Assembly: GCA_030727625.1 (NCBI GenBank)
Contig: JANRBI010000221.1
Span: forward strand, 23,837-64,481
Length of the DNA: 40,645 nucleotides
Reading direction: 5' to 3'
From: Salibacteraceae bacterium
GTDB taxonomy: Bacteria; Bacteroidota; Bacteroidia; Flavobacteriales_G; Salibacteraceae
The notes under the pieces were generated by a model that had not been told where the DNA came from, ran no database searches, and was given only the letters and a program-made list of their open reading frames with translations. This document shows positions 25,965 to 36,066 of the stretch, in pieces; within the stretch, counting starts at the first letter, position 1; every line of letters begins with the position of its first letter. The position numbers were made by a program, and so were the translations under genes.

Positions 25965-28900
25965 ATGGCATTAAGAAAAGAAAATAAGCCGCATAGCGGA
26001 TTCAGCAAGATCACTATCAGTCTTGCTTCACCAGAGATGATTTTAGAAAAATCTCATGGTGAGGTATTGAAGCCTGAAACAATTAACTATCGTACATACA
26101 AGCCCGAGCGAGACGGTCTTTTCTGCGAACGAATTTTCGGTCCAGTAAAAGATTATGAATGCCATTGTGGTAAGTATAAGCGTATCCGATACAAGGGAAT
26201 CGTTTGCGATAGATGTGGTGTTGAAGTGACTGAAAAGAAAGTTAGACGTGAGAGAATGGGGCACATTTCATTGGTGGTTCCAGTCGCTCATATCTGGTAC
26301 TTTAAATCATTACCAAATAAGATCGGGTACTTACTTGGCTTGCCATCTAAGAAATTGGATACCATTATTTATTACGAGCGTTACGTGGTTATTCAACCAG
26401 GTATTGCCAAGAATAAAGAAGGTGAAGATCTTTTGTATTTAGATTTTCTAACAGAAGAAGAATATTTAGATATCCTAGATGCTCTTCCAAGAGAAAATCA
26501 ATACCTGGATGATGATGATCCAAATAAGTTCATTGCCAAGATGGGTGCAGAAGCGCTATACGCACTTCTTCAACGATGTGACTTGGATGCTTTGTCTTAT
26601 GACCTTCGTCACAAGGCAAATACAGAAACATCGCAGCAACGTAAAAATGAAGCGCTTAAGCGTCTTCAAGTTGTGGAAGCTTTCCGTGCAGCAAACGAAC
26701 ATATTGTAAACCGTCCTGAGTGGATGATTGTGAAAGTAGTGCCTGTAATTCCACCTGAATTACGTCCGCTTGTGCCACTAGATGGTGGTCGTTTCGCAAC
26801 ATCAGATTTGAATGACCTTTACCGTAGAGTAATTATCAGAAACAATCGTTTGAAACGCCTTTTGGAGATTAAAGCTCCTGAAGTGATTCTTCGTAACGAG
26901 AAGCGTATGCTTCAAGAGTCTGTTGATTCATTGTTTGACAACTCACGCAAATCGAGTGCCGTTAAAACAGAGTCAAACAGAGCTTTGAAATCGCTTTCTG
27001 ATAGTTTGAAAGGTAAGCAAGGACGTTTCCGTCAAAACTTACTTGGTAAGCGTGTTGATTATTCAGCTCGTTCGGTAATTGTTGTGGGTCCAGAATTGAA
27101 ACTTCACGAGTGTGGTCTTCCAAAAGACATGGCAGCTGAGCTTTTCAAGCCATTCATTATTCGTAAGTTGATTGAAAGAGGAATTGTTAAGACTGTAAAA
27201 TCGGCTAAGAAAATCGTTGATAAGAAAGAACCAGTAGTATGGGATATTCTTGAAAACGTATTGAAAGGACATCCAGTTCTTCTTAACCGTGCTCCTACAC
27301 TTCACCGTTTAGGTATTCAGGCTTTCCAACCAAAATTGATCGAAGGAAAAGCTATTCAACTTCACCCGTTAGTTTGTACTGCATTCAACGCGGATTTTGA
27401 TGGTGACCAGATGGCGGTTCACTTGCCACTTGGCCACGCGGCTATTCTTGAGGCTCAATTATTGATGTTGGCTTCTCACAATATCTTGAACCCAGCAAAC
27501 GGTGCTCCGGTAGCTGTACCATCTCAGGATATGGTTTTGGGTCTTTATTACATTACCAAGACCAGAAAGAGTACAGAAGAATTACCAATGAAAGGTGAGG
27601 GAAAGATTTTCTATTCGCCAGAAGAGGTAATTATTGCATACAACGAAGGCAAATTGAGCCTTCACGCTGAAATCAAAGTTCGTGTTATGGAACTTGGTGA
27701 GCGCAAGATCATCGACACTTCATGTGGTCGAATCATGTTCAACCAGCACGTTCCTGAAAAGGCAGGTTACATTAACGAAGTTCTTACAAAGAAATCTCTT
27801 AGAGATATCATTGGTGGTGTACTTAAGAAATGTGGTACTGCTGCAACAGCTAAGTTCCTTGATGACATTAAGTCATTGGGTTACTATATGGCATTCAAGG
27901 GTGGTTTATCATTCAACCTTGGTGACGTAATTGTGCCAGATGAGAAAGTAACACTTCTTGCAAAAGCACAAACTGAGGTGGATGAGGTAATGTTGAACTA
28001 TAACATGGGTCTCATTACTAACAACGAACGTTACAACCAAATTATCGATATCTGGACACATACCAACTCTAAGTTGACACACGTGTTGATGAACAGATTA
28101 GAAAACGATAACCAAGGATTTAACTCGGTTTACATGATGTACCATTCAGGTGCTCGTGGTTCTAAGGAACAGATTCGTCAGCTTTCAGGTATGAGAGGTT
28201 TGATGGCTAAGCCGAAAAAATCTGGTTCGCAAGGTGGCGACATTATTGAAAATCCTATTCTTTCAAACTTCCGTGAGGGTCTTTCGATTCTTGAGTACTT
28301 TATCTCAACTCACGGTGCTCGTAAAGGTTTGGCAGATACAGCTCTTAAAACGGCCGATGCTGGTTACCTAACTAGACGTTTGGTTGATGTTGCTCAAGAT
28401 GTTATTGTTACTTCAGTTGACTGCGGTACGTTGAGAGGTCTTGTAGCTACACCATTGAGAAAGAACGAAGAGATTGTAGAAACTCTTTATGAAAGAATCT
28501 TAGGTAGAACGAGTGTATACACTATTACTCATCCAGAAACGGACGAAGTAATGGTTGAAGCTGGTGAAGAAATAAATGAAGATGTTGCTGAAGCTATAGA
28601 GGCTGCAGGCATTGATGAAGTGGAAATCAGATCTGCACTTACTTGCGAAATGCCAAGAGGTATTTGTTCTAAGTGCTATGGTAGAAACTTGGCAACCGGT
28701 GCTCACGTTACTAAAGGTGAAGCTGTTGGTGTTATTGCGGCACAGTCAATTGGTGAACCAGGAACACAGCTTACACTTCGTACCTTCCACGTGGGTGGTA
28801 CTGCATCAAGTATTACTGCTGAATCTAGGATCGAAGCGAAAGCAGATGGTATTTTAGAAGTAGACGAATTGAGAACTGTTGAGCGCATCGAGAAAGATGG

Positions 28901-30266
28901 AACCAAGAAGACTGTAGTTATTGGCCGTTCGGCTGAGATGCGTTTGATTGATCCGAAATCTAACTTGACTGTAGTTACAAACAACATTCCTTACGGTTCT
29001 GAAGTATTTAAAATGCCAGGTGATAAGGTGAAAAAAGGCGACTTGATTTGCGCTTGGGATCCTTACAACGCTGTAATTCTTTCTGAATACCAAGGTAAAC
29101 TTGAGTTTGAAAGTATTCAAGAGGGTGTTACTTATAAAGAAGAATCTGATGAACAAACAGGTTTCCGCGAAAAAGTAATTATCGATAACCGTGATAAGAA
29201 CAAAAACCCTGCAATCAACTTGGTTGATAGCAAAGGTGAAGTTCTAAGAACATACAGTATTCCTGTAGGTGCTCACATCATGGTTGATGAAAACTTGAAA
29301 GTTGGTCCTGGTCACATCTTGGTTAAAATACCTAGAGGTGGAGGTAAATCTTCAGGTGATATTACTGGTGGTCTTCCGCGTGTTACTGAACTTTTCGAAG
29401 CTCGTAACCCATCTAACCCAGCAATTGTGTCTGAAGTAGATGGTATCGTAACCTTTGGTAAGATTAAGCGTGGTAACCGTGAAATCGTAGTTGAAACAAG
29501 AACAGAAGAAAAGAGAAAGTACTTAGTGCCACTATCTAGACACATTCTTGTTCAAGAAAACGATTTCGTTAAAGCTGGTCAGGCACTTTCTGATGGAGCA
29601 ATAACTCCAACAGATATCTTGAATATCATGGGCCCAACAGCGGTACAAGAATACCTAGTGAATGAAATTCAGGAAGTATACCGATTACAGGGTGTTAAGA
29701 TCAACGATAAGCACTTCGAAACGATTGTTCGTCAGATGATGCGTAAGGTGAATATTCTTGACGCTGGTGATACTCGTTTCCTTGAAAATCAAAACGTAAA
29801 CAAGGTTGATTTCATTGAAGAAAACGATAAAATCTTTGGTCAAAAAGTAGTTACTGAACCTGGAGATTCTGATAGCATGAAAGCTGGACAAATTGTTTCA
29901 GCTCGCAAGCTTAGAGATGAGAACTCTGTATTGAGAAGAAAAGACATGAAACTGGTAGAAGCACGTGATGCTGTTCCAGCTACAGGTCAGCCAATTCTTC
30001 AAGGTATTACAAGAGCTTCTCTTCAAACAGAAAGCTTCATTTCTGCTGCATCGTTCCAAGAAACTACTAAGGTTCTGAACGAAGCTGCGGTAAATGGTAA
30101 AGAAGACTTCTTGAAAGGCTTGAAAGAAAACGTAATTGTAGGTCACTTGATTCCTGCAGGTACTGGTCTTAAAGATTACAGAAACATTGTAGTGGGCAGC
30201 CAAGAAGACTACGACAATATGGTTGGTACTGGTTCAAAAGCTATCCTTGAAGGTGTAAACAACTAA
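25965..30266 (+). CDS. rpoC: DNA-directed RNA polymerase subunit beta'
   Basis: This is the largest core subunit and carries the catalytic Mg2+ site NADFDGD at about residues 475-481. A zinc-binding set Cys66, Cys68, Cys81 and Cys84 (CHCG...CDRCG) is near the N-terminus, and a second cysteine cluster (DCG ... [12 protein letters not shown]) is near residues 820-905. The bridge helix and trigger loop region is visible as [21 protein letters not shown]. The 1433-residue length is normal for the phylum. It starts 33 nt after rpoB, so the two are co-transcribed. Confidence 0.98.
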   Translation: MALRKENKPHSGFSKITISLASPEMILEKSHGEVLKPETINYRTYKPERDGLFCERIFGPVKDYECHCGKYKRIRYKGIVCDRCGVEVTEKKVRRERMGHISLVVPVAHIWYFKSLPNKIGYLLGLPSKKLDTIIYYERYVVIQPGIAKNKEGEDLLYLDFLTEEEYLDILDALPRENQYLDDDDPNKFIAKMGAEALYALLQRCDLDALSYDLRHKANTETSQQRKNEALKRLQVVEAFRAANEHIVNRPEWMIVKVVPVIPPELRPLVPLDGGRFATSDLNDLYRRVIIRNNRLKRLLEIKAPEVILRNEKRMLQESVDSLFDNSRKSSAVKTESNRALKSLSDSLKGKQGRFRQNLLGKRVDYSARSVIVVGPELKLHECGLPKDMAAELFKPFIIRKLIERGIVKTVKSAKKIVDKKEPVVWDILENVLKGHPVLLNRAPTLHRLGIQAFQPKLIEGKAIQLHPLVCTAFNADFDGDQMAVHLPLGHAAILEAQLLMLASHNILNPANGAPVAVPSQDMVLGLYYITKTRKSTEELPMKGEGKIFYSPEEVIIAYNEGKLSLHAEIKVRVMELGERKIIDTSCGRIMFNQHVPEKAGYINEVLTKKSLRDIIGGVLKKCGTAATAKFLDDIKSLGYYMAFKGGLSFNLGDVIVPDEKVTLLAKAQTEVDEVMLNYNMGLITNNERYNQIIDIWTHTNSKLTHVLMNRLENDNQGFNSVYMMYHSGARGSKEQIRQLSGMRGLMAKPKKSGSQGGDIIENPILSNFREGLSILEYFISTHGARKGLADTALKTADAGYLTRRLVDVAQDVIVTSVDCGTLRGLVATPLRKNEEIVETLYERILGRTSVYTITHPETDEVMVEAGEEINEDVAEAIEAAGIDEVEIRSALTCEMPRGICSKCYGRNLATGAHVTKGEAVGVIAAQSIGEPGTQLTLRTFHVGGTASSITAESRIEAKADGILEVDELRTVERIEKDGTKKTVVIGRSAEMRLIDPKSNLTVVTNNIPYGSEVFKMPGDKVKKGDLICAWDPYNAVILSEYQGKLEFESIQEGVTYKEESDEQTGFREKVIIDNRDKNKNPAINLVDSKGEVLRTYSIPVGAHIMVDENLKVGPGHILVKIPRGGGKSSGDITGGLPRVTELFEARNPSNPAIVSEVDGIVTFGKIKRGNREIVVETRTEEKRKYLVPLSRHILVQENDFVKAGQALSDGAITPTDILNIMGPTAVQEYLVNEIQEVYRLQGVKINDKHFETIVRQMMRKVNILDAGDTRFLENQNVNKVDFIEENDKIFGQKVVTEPGDSDSMKAGQIVSARKLRDENSVLRRKDMKLVEARDAVPATGQPILQGITRASLQTESFISAASFQETTKVLNEAAVNGKEDFLKGLKENVIVGHLIPAGTGLKDYRNIVVGSQEDYDNMVGTGSKAILEGVNN

Positions 30267-30282
30267 AATTGGGTTTTAAGAA

Positions 30283-30606
30283 ATGGCTGACGAACAAGAA
30301 AACAAGCAAGGACAATTGAATATAGAGTTGAGCGAAGATGTTGCTCAAGGCGAATATTCAAACCTAGCGGTGATCACACATTCTAATGCAGAGTTTATTG
30401 TAGACTTTATTAGTATGATGCCTGGAGCTCCAAAAGCGAAAGTGAAATCAAGAATAATCTTGACGCCACAACACGCTAAAAGGCTTCAAAAAGCGCTTGC
30501 TGACAACATTAGAAAGTTTGAAAGCCAGAACGGTACTATTGCTGATATTGATCATGGCGCGGCTCCTTTTCCGATGAACTTCGGTGGACCAGCCGGAGAA
30601 GCTTAA
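30283..30606 (+). CDS. DUF3467 family protein, function unknown
   Basis: This 107-residue soluble protein matches DUF3467, a small family common directly behind rpoC in Bacteroidota. Visible features are SEDVAQGEYSNLAVITHSN, FIVDFISMMPG and an RIILTPQHAKRLQKALADNI helix. It begins 16 nt after the rpoC stop and is followed by a strong terminator, so it is the last gene of the polymerase transcript. The position suggests some link to polymerase or ribosome production, but no role is established that I know of. Confidence 0.87.
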   Translation: MADEQENKQGQLNIELSEDVAQGEYSNLAVITHSNAEFIVDFISMMPGAPKAKVKSRIILTPQHAKRLQKALADNIRKFESQNGTIADIDHGAAPFPMNFGGPAGEA

Positions 30607-30630
30607 AACTAATTGGATATAAAAGTGAAA

Positions 30631-30662
30631 GTCCTGACAACATTGTTGTCAGGGCTTTTTTT
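30631..30662 (+). terminator. Intrinsic terminator ending the rpoBC transcript
   Basis: GTCCTGACAAC pairs with GTTGTCAGGGC (11 bp with one wobble) around a 3-nt loop, followed by seven Ts. It lies between convergent genes; on the other strand the tail is only ACTTTCACTTTT, so action on the sulfotransferase transcript would be weaker. Confidence 0.93.
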
Positions 30663-30708
30663 ATTGCAAATTTTTATGATGGGGTTTTCCTTTTAACTGA
30701 TTTCGGTA

Positions 30709-32091
30709 TTATGCCACAGTTCTCAATTCAGCATACAGTTTTTGTGCCTTTTCTAAAAGTTTCGGATCAAAATCAGAAACATTGTTTCTTCTATTTTTAA
30801 AAGGTTCAGCAGTATAAAAAGGCGCTGATATGTCAAGTTTTTCGAACACTGTGCCTATTGCTTTTCTTGGATTTTGACAGTATTCTTCATAGCAGATATA
30901 TATGGTGTTCTTATGTTTCGCACTCAAGGCATATTCATAATAATTGATCCAAATGTGAAGCCAATATTCAATGCTGTTTTTTGAACAGGACGATAATTCA
31001 TCACTATTTCCAAAATCAAAACGAATATGGTTTAAACCAAATTCATGATGTCCAAGCCAATTCATATAGTCTAGCACAAACGGATCTTTTGTTTGCAATT
31101 TTGAGAAGGATAAATGCTTGTCAAGCAAAGAAGAGGCATGTGTGAGTGGATCTCTAAACATGATGATCATCACAAACGATGAATTGATCTTTCTGATCGC
31201 ATCATACCGAAGTAAGAAGTTGTTATTTTTTGCCAGATAGGTGTGTGATGAATGCTTCCGAACCACATTTTGATAGTCTAAATAGTCATGATATTCTTCC
31301 TCTGAAAGCTCATGAATCATTAGTTTGTTTTCATGAACGAACCGATTGTTGGTGATTATTTTGAAAAAGTACTCTTCTAATGCCTCGTTAGAATTAAGAC
31401 CTATTTCTATTCCATCTTTATGGCTGCGCTCTTTGGTCTTATTGTTTTTGGGCTGGTAGATTTTACTCCAAAGATTTGGTGCCATTAGAAGCGGCATATT
31501 TGCGTAGCTGAGCGTTGCAAATATTTCCAAAGTTGCCAGCTTAATTATGAGGCTTGTAGTTCCAGCTCTGGCCAAACCAGAAACGATTACAAATTGTTCG
31601 GCATCGTGATCGGGTAGTGTTGAGTATCGTTTCCGTTCAAATTGAAATAGCTTTTTACCTATTTCGACATTGTCTAGAACCAAATGATGCAGCAGCTGCT
31701 GAAGTTCTGAATACGAAGTCGTTTTACTTTTCTTAGTAGGAATAATAAACGGAAGCGTAGCGCCTATAGAAACGGACAAAATTCCATACAGTGATTGAAT
31801 GGATACTTCCTCATAAATTTCAATGCTTGCAGCATATAGAAATACCATAGGAATGCTTGCAAGAACAATTGCGAGAGCGAATAATGCAATGGTTGTTAAA
31901 AGTGCACTGAACAGCTTTTTTGTGGCATGCTCTACATTTTTAATGTGCGCATCCTCATCTGTTTGAATAAGCATTGCGTTTAGAAGCGCTACACTTTTTA
32001 TAGCCAAATGATGCAGTGTTTTTCGGCCTAGTTTGATGGTGAATGCTAGAACAAACGCGGCAACTGCAAAGCTTAAATATCCAATAATCAT
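30709..32091 (-). CDS. Membrane-anchored PAPS-dependent sulfotransferase-like protein
   Basis: The protein probably transfers sulfate from PAPS to an unknown acceptor. The 460 residues comprise an N-terminal membrane part with three hydrophobic segments (about residues 2-20, 64-89 and 100-117) and a cytoplasmic sulfotransferase domain. The domain has the 5'-phosphosulfate loop GLARAGTTSLI at residues 172-182 and the 3'-phosphate motif FRDPLTHASSLL with Arg313 and Ser320. ICYEEYCQNPRKAIGTVFEKLDI near residue 400 is another typical stretch. It is the last gene of a - strand cassette and overlaps the preceding 47-residue gene by 4 nt (ATGA). No sulfate-activation genes (cysD, cysN or cysC) are in the window. 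The acceptor could be a glycan or lipid of the envelope; this is inference. Confidence 0.82.
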   Translation of the reverse strand: MIIGYLSFAVAAFVLAFTIKLGRKTLHHLAIKSVALLNAMLIQTDEDAHIKNVEHATKKLFSALLTTIALFALAIVLASIPMVFLYAASIEIYEEVSIQSLYGILSVSIGATLPFIIPTKKSKTTSYSELQQLLHHLVLDNVEIGKKLFQFERKRYSTLPDHDAEQFVIVSGLARAGTTSLIIKLATLEIFATLSYANMPLLMAPNLWSKIYQPKNNKTKERSHKDGIEIGLNSNEALEEYFFKIITNNRFVHENKLMIHELSEEEYHDYLDYQNVVRKHSSHTYLAKNNNFLLRYDAIRKINSSFVMIIMFRDPLTHASSLLDKHLSFSKLQTKDPFVLDYMNWLGHHEFGLNHIRFDFGNSDELSSCSKNSIEYWLHIWINYYEYALSAKHKNTIYICYEEYCQNPRKAIGTVFEKLDISAPFYTAEPFKNRRNNVSDFDPKLLEKAQKLYAELRTVA

Positions 32092-32231
32092 TTGTCTTTT
32101 TTCCTAAAAAAGCGTCTCAATTTTAGCCAAATAATATAGCCGAAAGAAAAAAGCACAATAGCGCTAATGATGAAAATGAGGATGATGGTTCCTAGTCCAA
32201 GACCCGGTCCTATGTAAAGTAAACACGCCAT
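32088..32231 (-). CDS. Small single-span membrane protein (47 aa), not in the ORF track
   Basis: A 47-residue ORF fills the gap between the two sulfotransferase-type genes. It starts MACLLYIGPGLGLG, continues as one hydrophobic span (TIILIFIISAIVLFSFGYIIW) and ends in a basic tail (KLRRFFRKKDK), which predicts a cytoplasmic C-terminus. Its ATG overlaps the upstream stop by 1 nt (TAATG), and its TGA overlaps the downstream ATG (ATGA). That double interlock makes it very likely to be translated. Small proteins with a YIGPG start occur in envelope gene clusters of other bacteria, as far as I recall, but no function is known to me. It may be a scaffold for its two membrane-bound neighbours. Confidence 0.8.
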   Translation of the reverse strand: MACLLYIGPGLGLGTIILIFIISAIVLFSFGYIIWLKLRRFFRKKDK

Positions 32232-33493
32232 TATTTTTTAATGATTCTAGTCCAGTTAGGTAAATGATGATAACCCGGATATTGAGATTTAAGAACGTTT
32301 TTATAAACCACTTCATCCTCCTTAATCACCCAGAGTTTGCCTGAATTTTGTTCTTCAACAAAGTACATGTCAGGTCTAATAAATTCTACCAAACCTTCAG
32401 AATAGGTGAAGATTTGGTTCGCTCTAAAAATTGAATCTCCAATAACTGAAAAGGATTTCGTTTCAAAGTTGTAAACGACAATGTTTGATGTAAAGTCGCC
32501 ATAGTATTTACCAGGTTGAATATCAGGTGAATCAAATTCGTCAAAGCTTAATCCTTCGTAAACATTGTTATTAAAGATCATAAGCGAGTGGTCACCATAA
32601 AAATCAACATCGTGTTGGCTGATAAAAGGTCCTTCTAAGAGTTTGATGAGTTCATTTGTTTCGGGTCTGTAGTGCAGTATGATCGATGGATTTTTTAGAC
32701 TAATAAATACATCACCTTTTTGATAGAAAGCTGTTGTTTCAAGCGCTGGTTGCACATCATTCATATGCAGCGGATCGTCCATATTCATTGATTTCATGAT
32801 GTAGTTGCTCAAGTTGTTTTCAAACAATAGTTCACCCATTGATTTATGAAAAAGTAGTTCACCGGTATGAATATCTATTTTACTGATAAAATTATCCTTG
32901 AAAACACGCTTGTGTCCATCTACAGTGTATCCTCCAATATTCAAGTTGCTTTTATCAAATGAGCAAACCCAAATATTTGTGTCAGCATCAACATTAATGG
33001 CGTGATGTGCTTCTATTGCATCTTGCTTCCAAATCACGTTTCCAGCACTGTCTATCCGCTGTAATCCTTTTCCATCAAAGGAATAGATAAGATCTCTATT
33101 TGGTAATAAATAAGGATTAAGAATGCGATCAGTAGGCGAATACGGATTTGGAACACTCCAAGAATGAAGTGTTTCGTCCGTTTTCAAATCCATGAGCGCT
33201 ATGGTTCGAGTGTCATTCTTATCAGAAAAGGTGGTAAGTACCAGTATCGAGCTGCCAAGATTATTGATGCTATTAAATGCCTTTGCTGTTTCTATAAAAG
33301 TTTCTGGCAGTGTTTGAACCTCTTTCACCGATTGCTTGAAAAGGTTTGGAAACGATGTCATCCATTTTACAGGTTCATCCAAAAGGCCAAAACTTCGAGT
33401 GTTTTTTGAAATTTCCACAGACATCCAACCGAAAATAGTAAGGAAGAAAAGCGATATAACGAGAATAGAAAAACCCTGTACGACTGATTTCAT
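32231..33493 (-). CDS. Arylsulfotransferase (ASST)-like membrane-anchored beta-propeller protein
   Basis: The protein has an N-terminal signal anchor (FSILVISLFFLTIFGWMSV) and an extracytoplasmic propeller of about 370 residues. Three His-centred motifs resemble the ASST family: EAHHAINVDADTNIWVC, HMNDVQPALE followed by GDVFISLKNPSIILHY, and GPFISQHDVDFYGDHSLMIFNNN. ASST enzymes transfer sulfate between phenolic compounds through a sulfo-histidine; His163/164, His243 and His294 are the candidate active-site residues here. The substrate is unknown and catalytic activity is inferred from motifs only. The ORF track starts at 33523; I use the ATG at 33493, placed just before the anchor, though the longer form is possible. 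It is coupled to the following small gene through TAATG. Confidence 0.68.
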   Translation of the reverse strand: MKSVVQGFSILVISLFFLTIFGWMSVEISKNTRSFGLLDEPVKWMTSFPNLFKQSVKEVQTLPETFIETAKAFNSINNLGSSILVLTTFSDKNDTRTIALMDLKTDETLHSWSVPNPYSPTDRILNPYLLPNRDLIYSFDGKGLQRIDSAGNVIWKQDAIEAHHAINVDADTNIWVCSFDKSNLNIGGYTVDGHKRVFKDNFISKIDIHTGELLFHKSMGELLFENNLSNYIMKSMNMDDPLHMNDVQPALETTAFYQKGDVFISLKNPSIILHYRPETNELIKLLEGPFISQHDVDFYGDHSLMIFNNNVYEGLSFDEFDSPDIQPGKYYGDFTSNIVVYNFETKSFSVIGDSIFRANQIFTYSEGLVEFIRPDMYFVEEQNSGKLWVIKEDEVVYKNVLKSQYPGYHHLPNWTRIIKK

Positions 33494-33548
33494 GGAAATG
33501 CCAGATTTTACAAAAAGGTGCAAATTAAAATTAAAAATCTTGGCACCT

Positions 33549-35867
33549 CTATTTCAATGCTGGCTCATTGAACAAAATGTATCCAAAATGGAAAAGGAAA
33601 GTCAATGGCGTACGGTCATCAACACTAATTTCTGGCACATTGTAATAGTAATTTAAGCCAATGCTCACTGGACCAAGTGGGCTTCTATAAACCGCATTTG
33701 CTGTGGCAATGGTGTAGCGTCTTTCGGCACTGTAAACATTTTCGGGTCCAAGTCCTTCGTCATTCCTGTTTCTTGCAAATCTGTAAGGTTGAAAAACGTA
33801 GCCTTCAAATCTCAGATCGATATTCTTATAGACATTGAAAATCACTTTTTGGCCAATAGCAGCATATTGATAAGCTCTAAAAGATTCTAAAAAAAGCGTG
33901 GTGCTTTCTGGAGTAGGCTTAAAGGCTGGCGACCGAAGTGAGCTTGCTGTATAGTTAGTGAATAGCTCCAAATCTGAATAAACTGCCTCAGCATAAAAGC
34001 CAAGTCTCAGTGTTCCGTTTGATTTATAATACACATCATAACTGCCTTTAATATTTACCCATTGGTGCAATTTGCGCAAGGTGCGCTCCTCGCTCGATGT
34101 TGTGCCTGGAAGGTAGGTTTCGTCTCCAGAAGTAAGTTGGGCAATAATTTTAAGCGCGCTTCCGGCATTTGGATAAAGCTTTGCGTTAAGACTATTTTTT
34201 TCGAATTGAGCATAAGCTGTACTTCCTAAGAAAGTAGTTTTATCTGCAATATCGTCTTGCCCAAATTGGCTTGTTTGGTAATAATCATCACGAAGCGAGA
34301 GAAAACCACAGCCTAGCGTAAACTTGGTTTTGTTGGAAAGTGCAAAAGCTCCGTTGAGATATGCGTATTGCTCATTTTGTATTAAGAACAACGAATTGTT
34401 TTGTTCAAAGAATGTGGCTCGGCTTCGGAAGTAATTCCATCGATTAATCGCAAAAACAGGTTCTATGTAAAAAGGGAATTTTACTGGAATGTCAAGTCTT
34501 GCTTTTGCTAAAACAGAAGTATAGAGCTTTCCGAAATAGGTATTAGCATGAAAGCTTGTTCCTGTTTTGTTCAAGGCATTATAAGTCAATCCAACATATC
34601 CTGTGTTTATTGGTCGCGAAGAAATATTTCCACCAAAGTCTAGAATTAAATTCTTCTCTTTTTTCACCAAGAGTTTCAGTATGTATGTGCTGTCTGATTT
34701 TATGGTAGAATAGGGGAAAAGCCGCTCTATTTTATCATTTTCATAAACTCTGTAATACCGCTTTTCTGCTTGGTTAAAGCTCAAATTCTTCTTTCGCTTA
34801 CTTGGCTTTAAAATCAAGTTTACGTAGCTACTTTGTGCTTTTGTCAATCCAGAATATTCAAATTCAGAAAACTTCAGTGGCGTTTTCTTTGCGTTAAATT
34901 CATTTCGTTGTTCTTGAATCACTTTCGAATGAACCCGTCTGTGTATTTTTTCTTTGATGCTCGGCATTTGGCGCATTGCAGCCACATAACCAGAATCTAT
35001 GCTTTCTTCTAAATGACTAAAATTAAAAGTTCCAAAACCAACTTCAGGTTCTATTAAAACGCAGCTATCACCCAATAACTCATAATTGGTTTTACTCACC
35101 ACCATGTTGCGCAATTGAGATAGAAAATCATCTTCGCGTGGTGGATCTTCGTTGCTCGATACATTGCTTCCGATAATCACCTCCGGAGCAAATTCATCAC
35201 GCATTACATCTGTCGGAAAGTTGTTGTAAAGGCCACCATCAAAGAGCAATTTACCGTCTTGAGTCAATGGTTTCAGGTAAAGCGGATAGCTCATGCTGGC
35301 TCTCACGGCAAAATTCAAATTGCCATCTTTAAACAAGATCGATTTTTTGTCTTCAATGTCTGAAGCCACGCATCTAAAGGGAATAAAAAGACTGTCAAAA
35401 TTGTATCCACTTGCAGCGCTTGCAGGATCTAAAGCGCGCATTAATTCCAAATCCAGCGCTGCAGGATTAATAAAACTGGTAGGAATCGAGCTTTGTAATA
35501 AGTTCGAATCTGAGTTTAGTTTTATACTTATCCAACTGGCGCTATTTGCTGGTTTTCTGAAAAAGTAAACGAACTTATCTTCGATTTCGCCTTGAGCGAT
35601 TTGTTTGAATTTCTCGCTCGTGAGCATTGCCTCAATCTGATTGGGAGAATAGCCTGCAGCGTACATTCCGCCAACCAAAGCACCGATAGATGAACCGGTA
35701 ATAAAATCTATAGGAATGCTATTTTCTTCCAATGCTTTTAGGACACCGATATGCGCCATTCCACTTGCTCCACCACCGCTCAAAACCACGCCAACACTTT
35801 GACCAACAACGTGTTGGAAGGCGAAGATTGTGGTAAGAATGAAAATGGATGCAATCCGCGTTAGCAT
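33549..35867 (-). CDS. Patatin-like phospholipase with outer-membrane beta-barrel (PlpD-like)
   Basis: This is a 772-residue outer-membrane protein with a lipid-hydrolase head. A signal peptide ends near VVGQ (residue 23). The patatin domain has the oxyanion motif SGGGASGMAHIG (30-41), the nucleophile GSSIG with Ser60, and DGG with Asp210, so the Ser-Asp dyad is complete. A POTRA-like segment covers about residues 320-395, and the remaining 370 residues alternate as amphipathic strands typical of an Omp85-type barrel, ending in FLFHFGYILF. This is the layout of type Vd secretion proteins; in Bacteroidota the head may stay attached. It lies upstream of the sulfotransferase cassette on the same strand with a gap of 25-55 nt, so co-transcription is likely. 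Confidence 0.9.
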   Translation of the reverse strand: MLTRIASIFILTTIFAFQHVVGQSVGVVLSGGGASGMAHIGVLKALEENSIPIDFITGSSIGALVGGMYAAGYSPNQIEAMLTSEKFKQIAQGEIEDKFVYFFRKPANSASWISIKLNSDSNLLQSSIPTSFINPAALDLELMRALDPASAASGYNFDSLFIPFRCVASDIEDKKSILFKDGNLNFAVRASMSYPLYLKPLTQDGKLLFDGGLYNNFPTDVMRDEFAPEVIIGSNVSSNEDPPREDDFLSQLRNMVVSKTNYELLGDSCVLIEPEVGFGTFNFSHLEESIDSGYVAAMRQMPSIKEKIHRRVHSKVIQEQRNEFNAKKTPLKFSEFEYSGLTKAQSSYVNLILKPSKRKKNLSFNQAEKRYYRVYENDKIERLFPYSTIKSDSTYILKLLVKKEKNLILDFGGNISSRPINTGYVGLTYNALNKTGTSFHANTYFGKLYTSVLAKARLDIPVKFPFYIEPVFAINRWNYFRSRATFFEQNNSLFLIQNEQYAYLNGAFALSNKTKFTLGCGFLSLRDDYYQTSQFGQDDIADKTTFLGSTAYAQFEKNSLNAKLYPNAGSALKIIAQLTSGDETYLPGTTSSEERTLRKLHQWVNIKGSYDVYYKSNGTLRLGFYAEAVYSDLELFTNYTASSLRSPAFKPTPESTTLFLESFRAYQYAAIGQKVIFNVYKNIDLRFEGYVFQPYRFARNRNDEGLGPENVYSAERRYTIATANAVYRSPLGPVSIGLNYYYNVPEISVDDRTPLTFLFHFGYILFNEPALK

Positions 35868-36066
35868 GCTTCAAAGCTATTAAACTTTAGACGTTGCTAA
35901 TCGATGAATACTTGCTTCGATTTGGAATTTATTTTTTGATTTCGAATGTTGAGAAAGGAAAAGCTGAAAAGCCTTCAGTTATCACGAAAGTTATTCGTGC
36001 ATCACCATCCTTCGTGACTTGGCAAATATTACTTCTGCCTTCTCCAATTCCTTTGTGGTAAAAAAA

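Noticed and set aside
35868-35879. TAGCTTTG (- strand, 35879-35872) as the patatin gene promoter
   Set aside because: The -7 match is exact, but no -33 box is present, and initiation would fall on the start codon itself, implying a leaderless mRNA; the evidence is too thin to list as a feature.
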